A stretch of DNA of 64,000 nt from Streptomyces sp. A3M-1-3 (GTDB lineage: Bacteria > Actinomycetota > Actinomycetes > Streptomycetales > Streptomycetaceae): positions 43,869 to 107,868 of the forward strand of contig NZ_JANAVP010000024.1 of the NCBI RefSeq assembly GCF_024213665.1, given 5' to 3'. The notes under the pieces were generated by a model, which was given only the letters and a program-made list of their open reading frames with translations, was not told the DNA's origin and did not search any database. The translations under genes were made by a program, and so were the position numbers. This document shows, piece by piece, positions 8,124-16,143 of the stretch. Every line of letters begins with the position of its first letter. The stretch's first letter is position 1.

Positions 8124-9479
8124 GTGACGGCCAGACGCGCGCAGCCGTACACGAAAGTGGGTGCTGTCCGGGGTGTCGTTGCGCTGATGCTGCTGCCGGT
8201 GGCGCTGTCGGCCGTCCTCCCACTGGCCGTCGCCGGCGGGGGTACGCGGCGCTGGTTCGGCGGGCGGGACGACAGCCGACGGGCCGAAGCGCAGGCCGCG
8301 AAGGATGCCGCGGCCGCCGCCTTCTACGAGCTGGACACGGCGCAGCGGGATCTGCGGATCTCGATCGAGACGATCACTGCCGTGGACAGTTCGCCCGGGG
8401 CACGTAGGGCCGTGGAGGACTTCGCCGCGCTGGGGCGCCGGATCGACGAGGTGAGCCATGGGTACATCACCGCCGTCGACGCGCATGATCTGGACCGGGA
8501 CGACCTGGAGGCTTCGGTCGCCGTCCGCGCTCGGGCGGAGCTGGACCGGGCCAAGGACGAGTTGGTACGGGTCAAGGGGGAGCTGGACCGCTTTACGCAG
8601 GGGCTGGGGCCGCTGCTGGACAAGGCCGAAACGCAGCTCGCCCGGCTCGCTCCGGCGGTCGAGCGGGCTCGACAGGCGCTCCTCGCCGCGAGCAATGCTC
8701 TCGATTCGGTGCGCCAATCCGGAATGAGAGCGGACGATCTGGCCGCGCGGCTGGCCGCCCTCGCCCCCGACCTGACCAAGCTCAACCAGGGAGCGGGCCA
8801 GCACGGCGTACAGGAGACCATCCAGCGCGCCGACCGCGTAGTGCGTGACGCGGAAGCCGTACGGACCGAAGCCGAGCGGCTTCCCGAGCGCGCCGCCGAG
8901 ATCGACCGCCGGCTCGTCTCGCTGAGGACGCGCGCGCAAGCCCTCACCACCCGGTCCGGCAAGGTCGATCCCGTACTGAGCGAGCTGCGCCGCCGCTTCA
9001 CCGCCGCCTGCTGGCAGGACCTGCAGCCGGTGCCGGAGCAGGCGGCCAACGCCGTACGGCAGGCCGAGGAAAAGCTGCGCGAGGCCGGTAAGGCGCGCGA
9101 GGAGCAGCGCTGGGCGGATGCGACCTCCCTGCTCAGTACGGTCAGGGCACTGCTGAACTCCACCGACGAGGCGGTCTCCGCGGCCGGCGACAGGCTGCAG
9201 CGCCTCAACGCCGTGTCGAAGGATCCGCAGCAGGAGATCCAGCGCACACGCTTCGCGATCCGGGACGCCCAGCGGCTGGCGATGGCCGGCCGCAACACCC
9301 CGGACCCGCGGCACGCCCGCCCCCTCGACGACGGCGTGGCGCGGCTGGAGCGTGCGATCGCCGGCCTGGAGGGCCGCCACCCCGACTACTGGCACTTCCT
9401 GACCGAGACGGAGGCCGTCCGGCGGACCACGGCCCGGGTGGTGGCCGAGATCCGTGAGGAGCGGGGTTCGGGGAGCTGA
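8124..9479 (+). CDS. Membrane-anchored coiled-coil protein of unknown function
   Basis: Unrecognised protein of about 451 residues. I chose GTG at 8124 because GGGAGAGG stands a few bases before it; an upstream in-frame ATG at 8058 lacks this. A single hydrophobic segment at about residues 13-38 anchors it. The remainder is almost entirely Ala-, Arg- and Glu-rich helix with heptad-like spacing, for example ELDRAKDELVRVKGELDRF and AEEKLREAGKAREEQ, so a long coiled coil is expected. It follows the lipoprotein on the same strand. A structural or scaffolding role is possible, but nothing catalytic is visible. Confidence 0.75.
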   Translation: MTARRAQPYTKVGAVRGVVALMLLPVALSAVLPLAVAGGGTRRWFGGRDDSRRAEAQAAKDAAAAAFYELDTAQRDLRISIETITAVDSSPGARRAVEDFAALGRRIDEVSHGYITAVDAHDLDRDDLEASVAVRARAELDRAKDELVRVKGELDRFTQGLGPLLDKAETQLARLAPAVERARQALLAASNALDSVRQSGMRADDLAARLAALAPDLTKLNQGAGQHGVQETIQRADRVVRDAEAVRTEAERLPERAAEIDRRLVSLRTRAQALTTRSGKVDPVLSELRRRFTAACWQDLQPVPEQAANAVRQAEEKLREAGKAREEQRWADATSLLSTVRALLNSTDEAVSAAGDRLQRLNAVSKDPQQEIQRTRFAIRDAQRLAMAGRNTPDPRHARPLDDGVARLERAIAGLEGRHPDYWHFLTETEAVRRTTARVVAEIREERGSGS

Positions 9480-9579
9480 GCGGGAGCTGAGCGGGAGCTG
9501 ACTTGTCGCGCGCGGGGGGGCAGGCGGATCCTGAAGAGACGTGGTCCGTACGGCTGACGCGCTGAGCAAGGAGGCCGAG

Positions 9580-10152
9580 ATGGCCGGTCAGGTACTCCAC
9601 TCCCACCCCCGGCGCCGCATTCACCTCGACGAGCATCTGCCCGTCGATCACCGCCTCAGCAAGTTCTACCGGGTGGGCGCGGGCCTGATGGGCCTGGTGC
9701 TGCTCGCGTTCGGCATCCTCGGGCTGGTCGACAGGATCGGCTTCTTCGACACCGGCGGTGACACGGTCGCGGGGCTGAACACCAACGGCGCGCTGAGCGT
9801 GCTCTCCATCTGCGTCGGCCTGCTGCTCTTCGTCGGCATGGTCATCGGCGGCAACTTCGCCTCGAGCCTGAACATGATCCTCGGCATCGCCTTCATCCTG
9901 AGCGGCTTCGTCAACATGGCGCTGCTGGAGACGGACTTCAACTTCCTGGCCTTCAGGATCCAGAACGTGCTGTTCAGCTTCGTGGTCGGCGTGATGCTGA
10001 TGTTCTTCGGGATGTACGGACGCGTCGGCAGCGCCCTGCCGCACGACAATCCGTACTGGCAGGCCCGCCACCCCGACCGGGCAGCTCGCGAGCAGCGGGA
10101 ACGGGAGCTGGCCGGATCCGCGGCCAGGAGGAAGTGGCTGACGTCCGCGTAG
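9580..10152 (+). CDS. DUF4383-family four-helix membrane protein
   Basis: Integral membrane protein of 190 residues. The ATG at 9580 is preferred because AAGGAGG lies six bases upstream; a GTG at 9541 lacks a site. After a basic cytoplasmic N-terminus (HPRRRIHLDEHLP) there are four hydrophobic segments: GLMGLVLLAFGILGLV, LSVLSICVGLLLFVGMV, MILGIAFILSGFVNMAL and VLFSFVVGVMLMFFGMY. The tail is charged. The pattern fits DUF4383, whose function is unknown. The gene is preceded by a triplicated GCGGGAGCTGA sequence. Confidence 0.82.
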   Translation: MAGQVLHSHPRRRIHLDEHLPVDHRLSKFYRVGAGLMGLVLLAFGILGLVDRIGFFDTGGDTVAGLNTNGALSVLSICVGLLLFVGMVIGGNFASSLNMILGIAFILSGFVNMALLETDFNFLAFRIQNVLFSFVVGVMLMFFGMYGRVGSALPHDNPYWQARHPDRAAREQRERELAGSAARRKWLTSA

Positions 10153-10182
10153 GCCCGACCCCCGAGCGGATAGCCTTGGCCC

Positions 10183-10407
10183 ATGCCTCGTTACGAATAC
10201 CGCTGCCGGACCTGCGACGACACCTTTGAGCTCAGCCGCCCGATGGCCGAGTCCTCCGCGCCCGCCGCGTGCCCCGGCGGTCATGACGACACGGTCAAGC
10301 TGCTGTCGGCCGTCGCCGTCGGCGGAAGCCGGTCAGCGGCGCCCGCGGCCGCCCAGGGCGGCGGAGGTGGCGGGGGCGGCTGCTGCGGAGGCGGCTGCTG
10401 CGGCTGA
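10183..10407 (+). CDS. FmdB-type zinc ribbon protein
   Basis: Small protein of 74 residues. The N-terminal FmdB/CxxC zinc-ribbon reads MPRYEYRCRTCDDTFEL, with a second metal pair formed around CPGGHDD, in which the usual CxxC is changed to C-x-G-x-H. The tail is a poly-Gly run ending in CCGGGCCG, so two extra Cys pairs could bind metal. Members are often called putative regulatory proteins, but the role is not established. It is 30 bases downstream of the DUF4383 gene and probably co-transcribed. Confidence 0.85.
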   Translation: MPRYEYRCRTCDDTFELSRPMAESSAPAACPGGHDDTVKLLSAVAVGGSRSAAPAAAQGGGGGGGGCCGGGCCG

Positions 10408-10428
10408 GTCCCGCCGCCAGGCGGCGCG

Positions 10429-11088
10429 CTACCGCTTGCGGGAGAGGGTCAGGCCGTCCGCGACCGTCAGCATCACGCTGTCCATGCGCCCGTCCGACAC
10501 CACGTGCTCGTTGAACTCCTTGATCGCCGCCGCGGCCCCGGCGGCACCCGCATCGGTCACCGCGCCGTGGAACAGCACGTTGTCCGTGACGATCAGGCCA
10601 CCCTGCCTCATCCGCGGCACCAACTCGTCCCAGTACGCGATGTAGCTGCTCTTGTCCGCGTCCAGGTACGCCATATCGATGTGCGGCTCGGCCGGCATGG
10701 TCCGCAGGGTCTCCAGCGCGGGCGCGATGCGCAGGTCGATGCGGTCCGCCACGCCTGCCTTCGCCCACGCCTCGAGTCCGTACGCCGTCCACTCCTCCGA
10801 CACGTCACAGGCGATCAGCCTGCCGTCGGCCGGCAGCGCCTCGGCCATCGCCAGCGCGGAGAAGCCGGTGAACGTGCCCACCTCCACGATGTGCCTCGCG
10901 CCCGTCAGGCGGACGAGGAAGGCCAGCAGCGGACCCTGCTCCTCCGCCGACGTCATGCCGGCGTGCTCGGGCAGCTCGGCGTACGTCGTCTCGACGAGCT
11001 CACGCTGGACGGCGCTCAGCGGCGGATTGTGGGCGAGCATATACGCGTACAGCTCGTCGGTGATCTTGGTGGTGTTGCCCTTGCTCAT
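10429..11088 (-). CDS. Class I SAM-dependent O-methyltransferase (CCoAOMT-like)
   Basis: Predicted O-methyltransferase of 219 residues in the caffeoyl-CoA/catechol O-methyltransferase family. Such enzymes move a methyl group from S-adenosylmethionine to a hydroxyl group using a divalent metal. The SAM-binding motif is IVEVGTFTGFSALAMAEALP (about residues 63-82). The metal/catalytic Asp region is IDMAYLDADKSSYIAYWDEL, and the following VTDNVLFHG is also characteristic. The length is typical and the start is ATG at 11088. The gene ends just after the FmdB gene (convergent) and lies downstream of the ter-locus HAD gene across a hairpin. Whether it belongs to the ter system is unclear, and the substrate is unknown. 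Confidence 0.88.
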   Translation of the reverse strand: MSKGNTTKITDELYAYMLAHNPPLSAVQRELVETTYAELPEHAGMTSAEEQGPLLAFLVRLTGARHIVEVGTFTGFSALAMAEALPADGRLIACDVSEEWTAYGLEAWAKAGVADRIDLRIAPALETLRTMPAEPHIDMAYLDADKSSYIAYWDELVPRMRQGGLIVTDNVLFHGAVTDAGAAGAAAAIKEFNEHVVSDGRMDSVMLTVADGLTLSRKR

Positions 11089-11117
11089 CGTGCGTCGCGC
11101 TCCCTGTCGGAGGGGTC

Positions 11118-11145
11118 AGAGGGGTCGGGCGGGTCCGACCCCTCT
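11118..11145 (-). terminator. Hairpin after the HAD gene
   Basis: An 11-bp perfect inverted repeat (AGAGGGGTCGG/CCGACCCCTCT, 6-base loop) lies between the HAD gene and the O-methyltransferase gene. It is a likely terminator for the ter enzymatic operon. A 13-bp direct repeat (ctgataccaaggt) at 11144-11156 and 11165-11177 adjoins it. Confidence 0.6.
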
Positions 11146-11176
11146 GATACCAAGGTTTCGACCACTGATACCAAGG

Positions 11177-11992
11177 TCAGGACCGGCCCACGGCCGCGGC
11201 GCGGCCGAACTCCCGCAGGATCTCCTCCCCCGCCGCCACGCCCTGCTGCGGCAGCACGGTGAGGTGCGGCGCGCTCCAGCCGGCCTCCGCCAGCTCCCCG
11301 TGCCCGGGCCGCCAGCCGCGGTCCGCGGCCAGCAGCAGATCCGCGTCGAGGAGCGAGTCGCCCGCGGCGAGGGTGAGCGTGGCACCGGTGCGGCGCGCGA
11401 CCTCCCCTACTGCCGCGCTCTTGGTGAGCGGCTTCGGTACGGCGTAGATCTTGCGGCCCTGCAGGGACACGGTCCAGCCGCGGCACTCCGCCCACGCGCC
11501 CAGCTCCTTGACCCAGTCCTCGGGCAGCAGCGCGCGCTCGACGACGAGGTAGGCGAAGAGGTCTTCGGCGACCCGCTCCTTGCGCAGCCAGGCCGGGTCG
11601 GCCACGGCGGCCAGATGGGCGCGGATCTCCTCCAGCGGGGCGCACTCGTCGGCCAGGGTCCCGGCCACCTGGGCCCGCCAGTCGTGGTCGGAGACGCCGT
11701 CGACGAGGAGATGCCCGCCGTTCGCGCAGATCGCGTACTTCGGGGCGGTGCCGGGCAGCCGGATGCGCTGGTACTGCTTGCGGGTGCGGGTCGTCGTCGG
11801 TACGAACAGGGTGTCGGCGGTGAGCTCGGTGAGCAGCGCCACCGCGCTCTCCGTCATGTACGACAGCGGCTTGCGCTCGTGCACCTCGACGCAGAGCAGG
11901 CGCGGGGCCTCCGCGTCGGGCATGGTCAGGCCGAGCGCGGCGGCCGAATAGATCAGCGTACGGTCGAGGTCGCTGGCAATGAGGATGCTCAC
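11177..11992 (-). CDS. HAD-family phosphatase of the ter stress locus
   Basis: HAD-superfamily hydrolase of 271 residues. Motif I is SDLDRTL (nucleophile Asp and general-acid Asp, residues 8-14). The late acidic motif is AAGDSLLDADLLLAADRGW near residue 215. The GTG start at 11992 overlaps the stop of the upstream phosphoribosyltransferase fusion (GTGA), implying coupled translation. HAD phosphatases are part of the enzymatic arm described computationally for ter gene clusters, where they are proposed to act on a nucleoside-like product. That role is inferred from context, and the substrate is unknown. Confidence 0.85.
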   Translation of the reverse strand: MSILIASDLDRTLIYSAAALGLTMPDAEAPRLLCVEVHERKPLSYMTESAVALLTELTADTLFVPTTTRTRKQYQRIRLPGTAPKYAICANGGHLLVDGVSDHDWRAQVAGTLADECAPLEEIRAHLAAVADPAWLRKERVAEDLFAYLVVERALLPEDWVKELGAWAECRGWTVSLQGRKIYAVPKPLTKSAAVGEVARRTGATLTLAAGDSLLDADLLLAADRGWRPGHGELAEAGWSAPHLTVLPQQGVAAGEEILREFGRAAAVGRS

Positions 11993-14802
11993 TTGGCAGC
12001 CACCGCCTTGCCGTCCGCGCCCGTCGCGCCGCGCGTGTACTGCGGGTGGATCAATCCGACGCAGGTGTACGGGAGTTCGTCGACCTCCTCGACCGGTACG
12101 CCGCGCTGCTCGGCGAGCAGCCGCACATGGTCGAGGTCGCCGCCGGCTCCGCGCTTGGCGAGGATCCTCCAGGGGACGCGGCGCAGCAGGACACGGGTCG
12201 TCTCGCCGACGCCCGGCTTTACGAGGTTCACGTCGTGGATGCCGTACTCCTCGCTGATCCGCTCGACGGCCGCCCAGCCCTCCCAGGTGGGCGCGCGGTC
12301 CGCCGCGAGCAGCTCCTTAACGTCGGCGTCCACCGCGTCCGCGACCTCGTCGAAGCGGGCCGCGACGGTGTCCAGGAAGTGTCCCGAGACATCGGCGCCG
12401 GCCAGCTCGCGGTAGAACTTCGCGCCGTGGAAGTCGTCCGGACCGACGAGGTCGGCGCGCAGGACAGTACGCGATATCAGCCCGGACACGGTCGAGTTGA
12501 GGCACGCGGACGGGATGAGGAAGTCCTCGCGCGTCCCGTACGTACGGACGCAGCCGCCCGGGTCGGCGAGGACTGCGATCTCCGGGTCGAAGCCCTCGAA
12601 CTCGGCCAGCGCGTCTGCCAGTTCGCGCGTGATCGCTCCCTTGCCGGTCCAGCCGTCGACGAACACGACGTCGGCCGGGTCGTGGTGGGCGGCGAGCCAG
12701 CGCATCGCGTTGGTGTCTATGCCGCGGCCGCGCACGATGGACACCGCGTAGTGCGGCAGGTCCAGGCCGTACCGGTACTGCGCCCAGCGGCGCATCAGTA
12801 CGCCGACGGGTGTGCCGGCGCGGGCGAGGGAGACCAGCACGGGATGGGGCGACCGCTCGGCGAGCACGGTTTCGGTGACGGCGCCGACAGCGCGGGCGAT
12901 CCTGGCCGCGGAGGCGTCCAGCGCGTCGTGGAACAGCTCCTGGTACGCGGCGGTCGGCTGGTACTCGACGGGCAGCGACTCGGCGTAGTGCGCACCACCC
13001 GCCTGGATCGCCTCCTCGCGTTCCTCGGTGGGGGCTTCCAGCTCCACGTCGGAGAGGTCCTGGAGCAGCCAGCCGACCTCGTCCGGGGCGTACGAGGAGA
13101 ACGCGGGGCCGCGCAGGGGCTCGGGCATGGACGGCTCCTGCCGTTGAGGGGCGTGCGCTGGTACGTATGTGGGGACGACGGCCAGCACCACGCGCGGGGC
13201 GTGGGCGGCGAGCTGGGCCAGCAGGCCGTCGGGGGCGTGCAGTTCGGGGGTGTCGGCGGCGGAGTCGACGACGGCGACGATCGCGTCGAAGCCGGCGCCC
13301 GCGACGTTGTAGGCGTACCGCTCGCCGGGGCCGTCGGCCGGGGCGTCGTGGGCGGGGAAGACGATCCGGCTGCGTATCGCGTACCCGGGGTCGTCCACGG
13401 CGAGGACGGGCGACCGGGTGGTGGTCGAGTACCGCACCTCGGGCGCGGCGCCGGCGTCCTCCAGGGCGCGCGCCAGCCTGAGCGGGGCGTACATCAGCTC
13501 CTCGAAGCCGAGGACGAGGACGCGTTCGGCGTGCGGGGCGTCCGGCGCGCAGAGCGCGTCGGCGATCCGCGCCGCCATGCCCGGCAGCGCGGCCTCCAGC
13601 GCCGCGCGGTGCGCGGGCGTAAACCCGTGCCGCCCCCCATCGGGCACCCCACCGGGCCACCCGAGCGCCACCCGGACGCACCCGCCGGCAGCAACGACCG
13701 CCTCCCGACCGCCCGCCGGTCCCCCGACCCGGGCCGAACCCTCGCCGGCGCCAGGACCCCCCGGCCCATCGGCCGGAACCGCCGTCGGGGCCACCCCCGC
13801 GGCACGGGACGAACCGCTGACGGCGGGAGCCCCTGGCACGTCGGCCGGAACCGCCGTCGGGGCCACCCCCGCGGCACGGGACGAACCGCTGATGGCAGGA
13901 CCCCCTGGCACGTCGGCCGGCCCATCGGCCGGAACCGCCGTCGCTGCCACCGCCCCGGGAGCCCCAGGCCCGTCGGCCGGGCCGACGGCCTGGACCACCG
14001 CCCCGGCCCCGGCCGAACCGGCGGGTGCCGGGGCCTCTGGGACCTCGGACAGTGCCCCGACGGTCGGCGCTGACGTCGCTTCCTGTTGCGCGACCAGTCG
14101 TTGGCCCTTCTCCAGTACGCCCGCCGGGAGCCGGACCGTTCCTCGGGCAAGGGCTATCAGGTCGATCTGGGCCGTCAGCTCCCCGGCGAGCGCCTCCATC
14201 CGGGCCACGTCCGCCGGCGAGCGCATGTCCACCAGGGCGACCACTACGTACCGCTTGCGCGGGTAGCGCTCGTGCAGGGCGCGGATCGTGTTCAGCACCG
14301 TGTTGCCGGTGGAGAACTCGTCGTCCACCAGGACCAGCGTGCCGTCGCCGGCCAGCAGGCGCGGGTCCTCGGGCAGGAGCAGGTGCGAAGTCGCGTGGGA
14401 GTGCGACTCCTCGAAGCCGCCCGCCTGGGCTACCCCCTCGACCGGGCGGCGCGTCGAGTGCAGATACGGCGCGAGGCCCACCCCGTCGGCGACCGAGTGG
14501 CCGAGCCCGGTCGCCGTCTCGGCGTAGCCGAGGACGACCGCGCGCGCCGCCTCCGCGTCGCCCAGCAGCGCCCGCACCCGCTCGCCGAGTGCGAATCCCG
14601 CGTCGTATACGACCGAGGGCGACTGCGGCACGTGCTTGCCCAGCACGTTCGACACCAGCAGATGCGCCCGCTTGGGATTGCGGCGCAGGGCCAGTCCCAG
14701 CAGCTCGCTCAGCCGCTCGTCACCTTCGAGCGCGACGCCCAGGCGCTCCGCGACCCACGTTCCCGACCAGACCACCACTTTGACTTTCTCTTCCCTCGTC
14801 AT
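11989..14802 (-). CDS. Phosphoribosyltransferase-TRSP-StiP fusion of the ter locus
   Basis: Multidomain protein of 937 residues. Residues 1-240 form a phosphoribosyltransferase-like domain with the PRPP-loop sequence LVLVDDEFSTGNT (about 156-168). Residues 245-380 are a Pro/Ala/Gly linker containing a near-exact 24-residue tandem repeat. Residues 390-555 match the TRSP domain (VLVLGFEELMYAPLRLA, RYSTTTRSPV, PVLAVDDPGY). Residues 560-930 match the StiP (former PRTase_1) family (FVDGWTGKGAIT, PSACLNSTVSGLISRT, YGIHDVNLVKPGVGETTR). In many genomes these parts are separate ter-linked genes. The ATG at 14802 follows directly on the aldolase stop (TGAATG). The start and frame look sound. The biochemical activity is not established; synthesis or breakdown of a nucleoside-like compound has been proposed for such clusters. 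Confidence 0.85.
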   Translation of the reverse strand: MTREEKVKVVVWSGTWVAERLGVALEGDERLSELLGLALRRNPKRAHLLVSNVLGKHVPQSPSVVYDAGFALGERVRALLGDAEAARAVVLGYAETATGLGHSVADGVGLAPYLHSTRRPVEGVAQAGGFEESHSHATSHLLLPEDPRLLAGDGTLVLVDDEFSTGNTVLNTIRALHERYPRKRYVVVALVDMRSPADVARMEALAGELTAQIDLIALARGTVRLPAGVLEKGQRLVAQQEATSAPTVGALSEVPEAPAPAGSAGAGAVVQAVGPADGPGAPGAVAATAVPADGPADVPGGPAISGSSRAAGVAPTAVPADVPGAPAVSGSSRAAGVAPTAVPADGPGGPGAGEGSARVGGPAGGREAVVAAGGCVRVALGWPGGVPDGGRHGFTPAHRAALEAALPGMAARIADALCAPDAPHAERVLVLGFEELMYAPLRLARALEDAGAAPEVRYSTTTRSPVLAVDDPGYAIRSRIVFPAHDAPADGPGERYAYNVAGAGFDAIVAVVDSAADTPELHAPDGLLAQLAAHAPRVVLAVVPTYVPAHAPQRQEPSMPEPLRGPAFSSYAPDEVGWLLQDLSDVELEAPTEEREEAIQAGGAHYAESLPVEYQPTAAYQELFHDALDASAARIARAVGAVTETVLAERSPHPVLVSLARAGTPVGVLMRRWAQYRYGLDLPHYAVSIVRGRGIDTNAMRWLAAHHDPADVVFVDGWTGKGAITRELADALAEFEGFDPEIAVLADPGGCVRTYGTREDFLIPSACLNSTVSGLISRTVLRADLVGPDDFHGAKFYRELAGADVSGHFLDTVAARFDEVADAVDADVKELLAADRAPTWEGWAAVERISEEYGIHDVNLVKPGVGETTRVLLRRVPWRILAKRGAGGDLDHVRLLAEQRGVPVEEVDELPYTCVGLIHPQYTRGATGADGKAVAAK
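13769..13912 (-). repeat. 72-bp in-frame tandem repeat within the fusion gene
   Basis: Two nearly identical 72-bp units start at 13769 and 13841, and a partial third starts at 13925. They encode the Ala/Pro linker between the phosphoribosyltransferase and TRSP domains. The period is a multiple of three, so copy-number change would alter linker length without breaking the gene. Confidence 0.85.
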
Positions 14803-15966
14803 TCAGCCGGAGAGCCCGGCCGTGAGCAGCTCCACGAAGCCGACCTCTTCCTTCGCCACGCCGAAGACCTCGGCCCGCAGCAGCGTGCGCTCGGCCCAGG
14901 CCCGGTGCGGCTTCACTTCATTCATTTTGTTCGTATACGCCGAACGCAGCACCCCGCCGCCGCCCCGTTCGGGCCGCAGGATGTCCTGCGCGTCAGTGAA
15001 CTCCTCGTGACTGACGACGGACAGTGCGTGCACGGGCAGCACGTGCGACGGGTGGATACAGGTCTTGCCCTGCAGGCCATTGGCCCGGTCCAGCTCTATC
15101 TCCCTGAGCAGTCCGTCCAGGTCGTGCTCGATCAGCGTGGCCCGCAGGTCCTCCGCCCGTCCCTCCATGAAGGGGCTGCGGCGCAGCTGGGGCTTGAACA
15201 TGCGTTCCTGGAGGCGGAAGTACTCCCACACCGGCCCGGTCACGGTGAAGCCCGTACCGTCCGCCCGACCCAGCACGTTCACGACATCGGCGATCACCGC
15301 GGCGACGATCTGGACGTCGTACGCGGTCATGTCCGGAGACCTGCGCAGACCGTACGCCGAGCAGAAGTCCGTGACGCCGAGCCGGAGCGCAAGGACCCGC
15401 TCGCGGTATTTGTCCACCGTGCGGGCGATTCCGCTGAGCGTCTCGGGGCGGGTTTCCAGATGGAGCAGCTCGGGCGATTCCAGTACGGGCATGGCGAAGA
15501 GGCGGTGTCCGCTCGCCGCTTCCGCCGTGGCGAGCGCCTCCAGAAACGGAACGCCACGCTCCTCCGTGAACTTCGGCAGTACGAATCCGGACAGCCGCCG
15601 CACCGAGGGGCCGAGCCTGCGCACCAGGTCCGGAATCTGGCCCGGTTCACGGACCCGGATGAAAAGCAGCGGACTTTCCTCGTCGCGCGCGTCGAGGTCG
15701 GCGAACTGCCGGACCAGGTTCTCCTCGCCGGGTGCGACTTCGGCGTCGTCGATGGAATCCTCCAGGCAGAGCACCATGGAGACGACGCCACGGCCGGCCT
15801 GCTTCCGTACGTCGTCGGCGAGCCTGGGCCGGGTGGCGGGGCTGTAGAGCGTGGCACCGAGGGCAGCGGCGAGTATGCGGGCCGGGGAGGCGGCGGTGAA
15901 GTCGCACGGCTCCTGATGGAAGAGACCCGCACGGACGGCAGGCGAAAGATGCCCGAAATGACGCAT
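14803..15966 (-). CDS. HpcH/HpaI aldolase / citrate lyase-like protein of the ter locus
   Basis: TIM-barrel C-C lyase-like enzyme of 387 residues (CitE/HpcH family), longer than stand-alone CitE (about 290). Visible family elements are the metal-binding acidic motifs VSMVLCLEDSIDDAE and LGVTDFCSAYGLRR and the end-of-barrel GKTCIHPSHV. It is first in the leftward operon aldolase, fusion enzyme, HAD, with gene junctions TGAATG and GTGA. This trio matches the enzymatic module that accompanies terD genes in actinobacteria. Known relatives cleave or form acyl-CoA/keto-acid bonds. The substrate here is unknown. Confidence 0.85.
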   Translation of the reverse strand: MRHFGHLSPAVRAGLFHQEPCDFTAASPARILAAALGATLYSPATRPRLADDVRKQAGRGVVSMVLCLEDSIDDAEVAPGEENLVRQFADLDARDEESPLLFIRVREPGQIPDLVRRLGPSVRRLSGFVLPKFTEERGVPFLEALATAEAASGHRLFAMPVLESPELLHLETRPETLSGIARTVDKYRERVLALRLGVTDFCSAYGLRRSPDMTAYDVQIVAAVIADVVNVLGRADGTGFTVTGPVWEYFRLQERMFKPQLRRSPFMEGRAEDLRATLIEHDLDGLLREIELDRANGLQGKTCIHPSHVLPVHALSVVSHEEFTDAQDILRPERGGGGVLRSAYTNKMNEVKPHRAWAERTLLRAEVFGVAKEEVGFVELLTAGLSG

Positions 15967-16143
15967 GTGTTTCCCCGTACTGCCTTGGCGGCCCGATCGA
16001 ACGTGGCCGGTAATAGTACGTACGAATGCATGTCAAGAGTTCCCCAAGCACATGAAATCCAGGTAACCCGCTTGCACCATGCCCATGTCGCGCGCGGAGA
16101 ACAAGAGCCCCCGCGTTGTCCCTCCAGTGTCGGGGAAGGCAGG

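Noticed and set aside
9470..9503. Triplicate GCGGGAGCTGA as a possible regulatory array
   Set aside because: It begins inside the stop codon of the coiled-coil gene and looks like simple slippage; no matching sites are seen elsewhere.
10183..10407. Possibility that the poly-Gly/Cys protein is a ribosomal peptide precursor
   Set aside because: The N-terminal FmdB zinc-ribbon explains it and no modifying enzymes are adjacent; the O-methyltransferase next door is convergent and of the small-molecule type.
14086..16143. Open frame upstream of and in frame with the TerD-tail protein, which would make a 976-residue protein
   Set aside because: This part is antisense to the fusion enzyme and aldolase. 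The TerD domain starts at 16144 after a ribosome site, so the extension is spurious.
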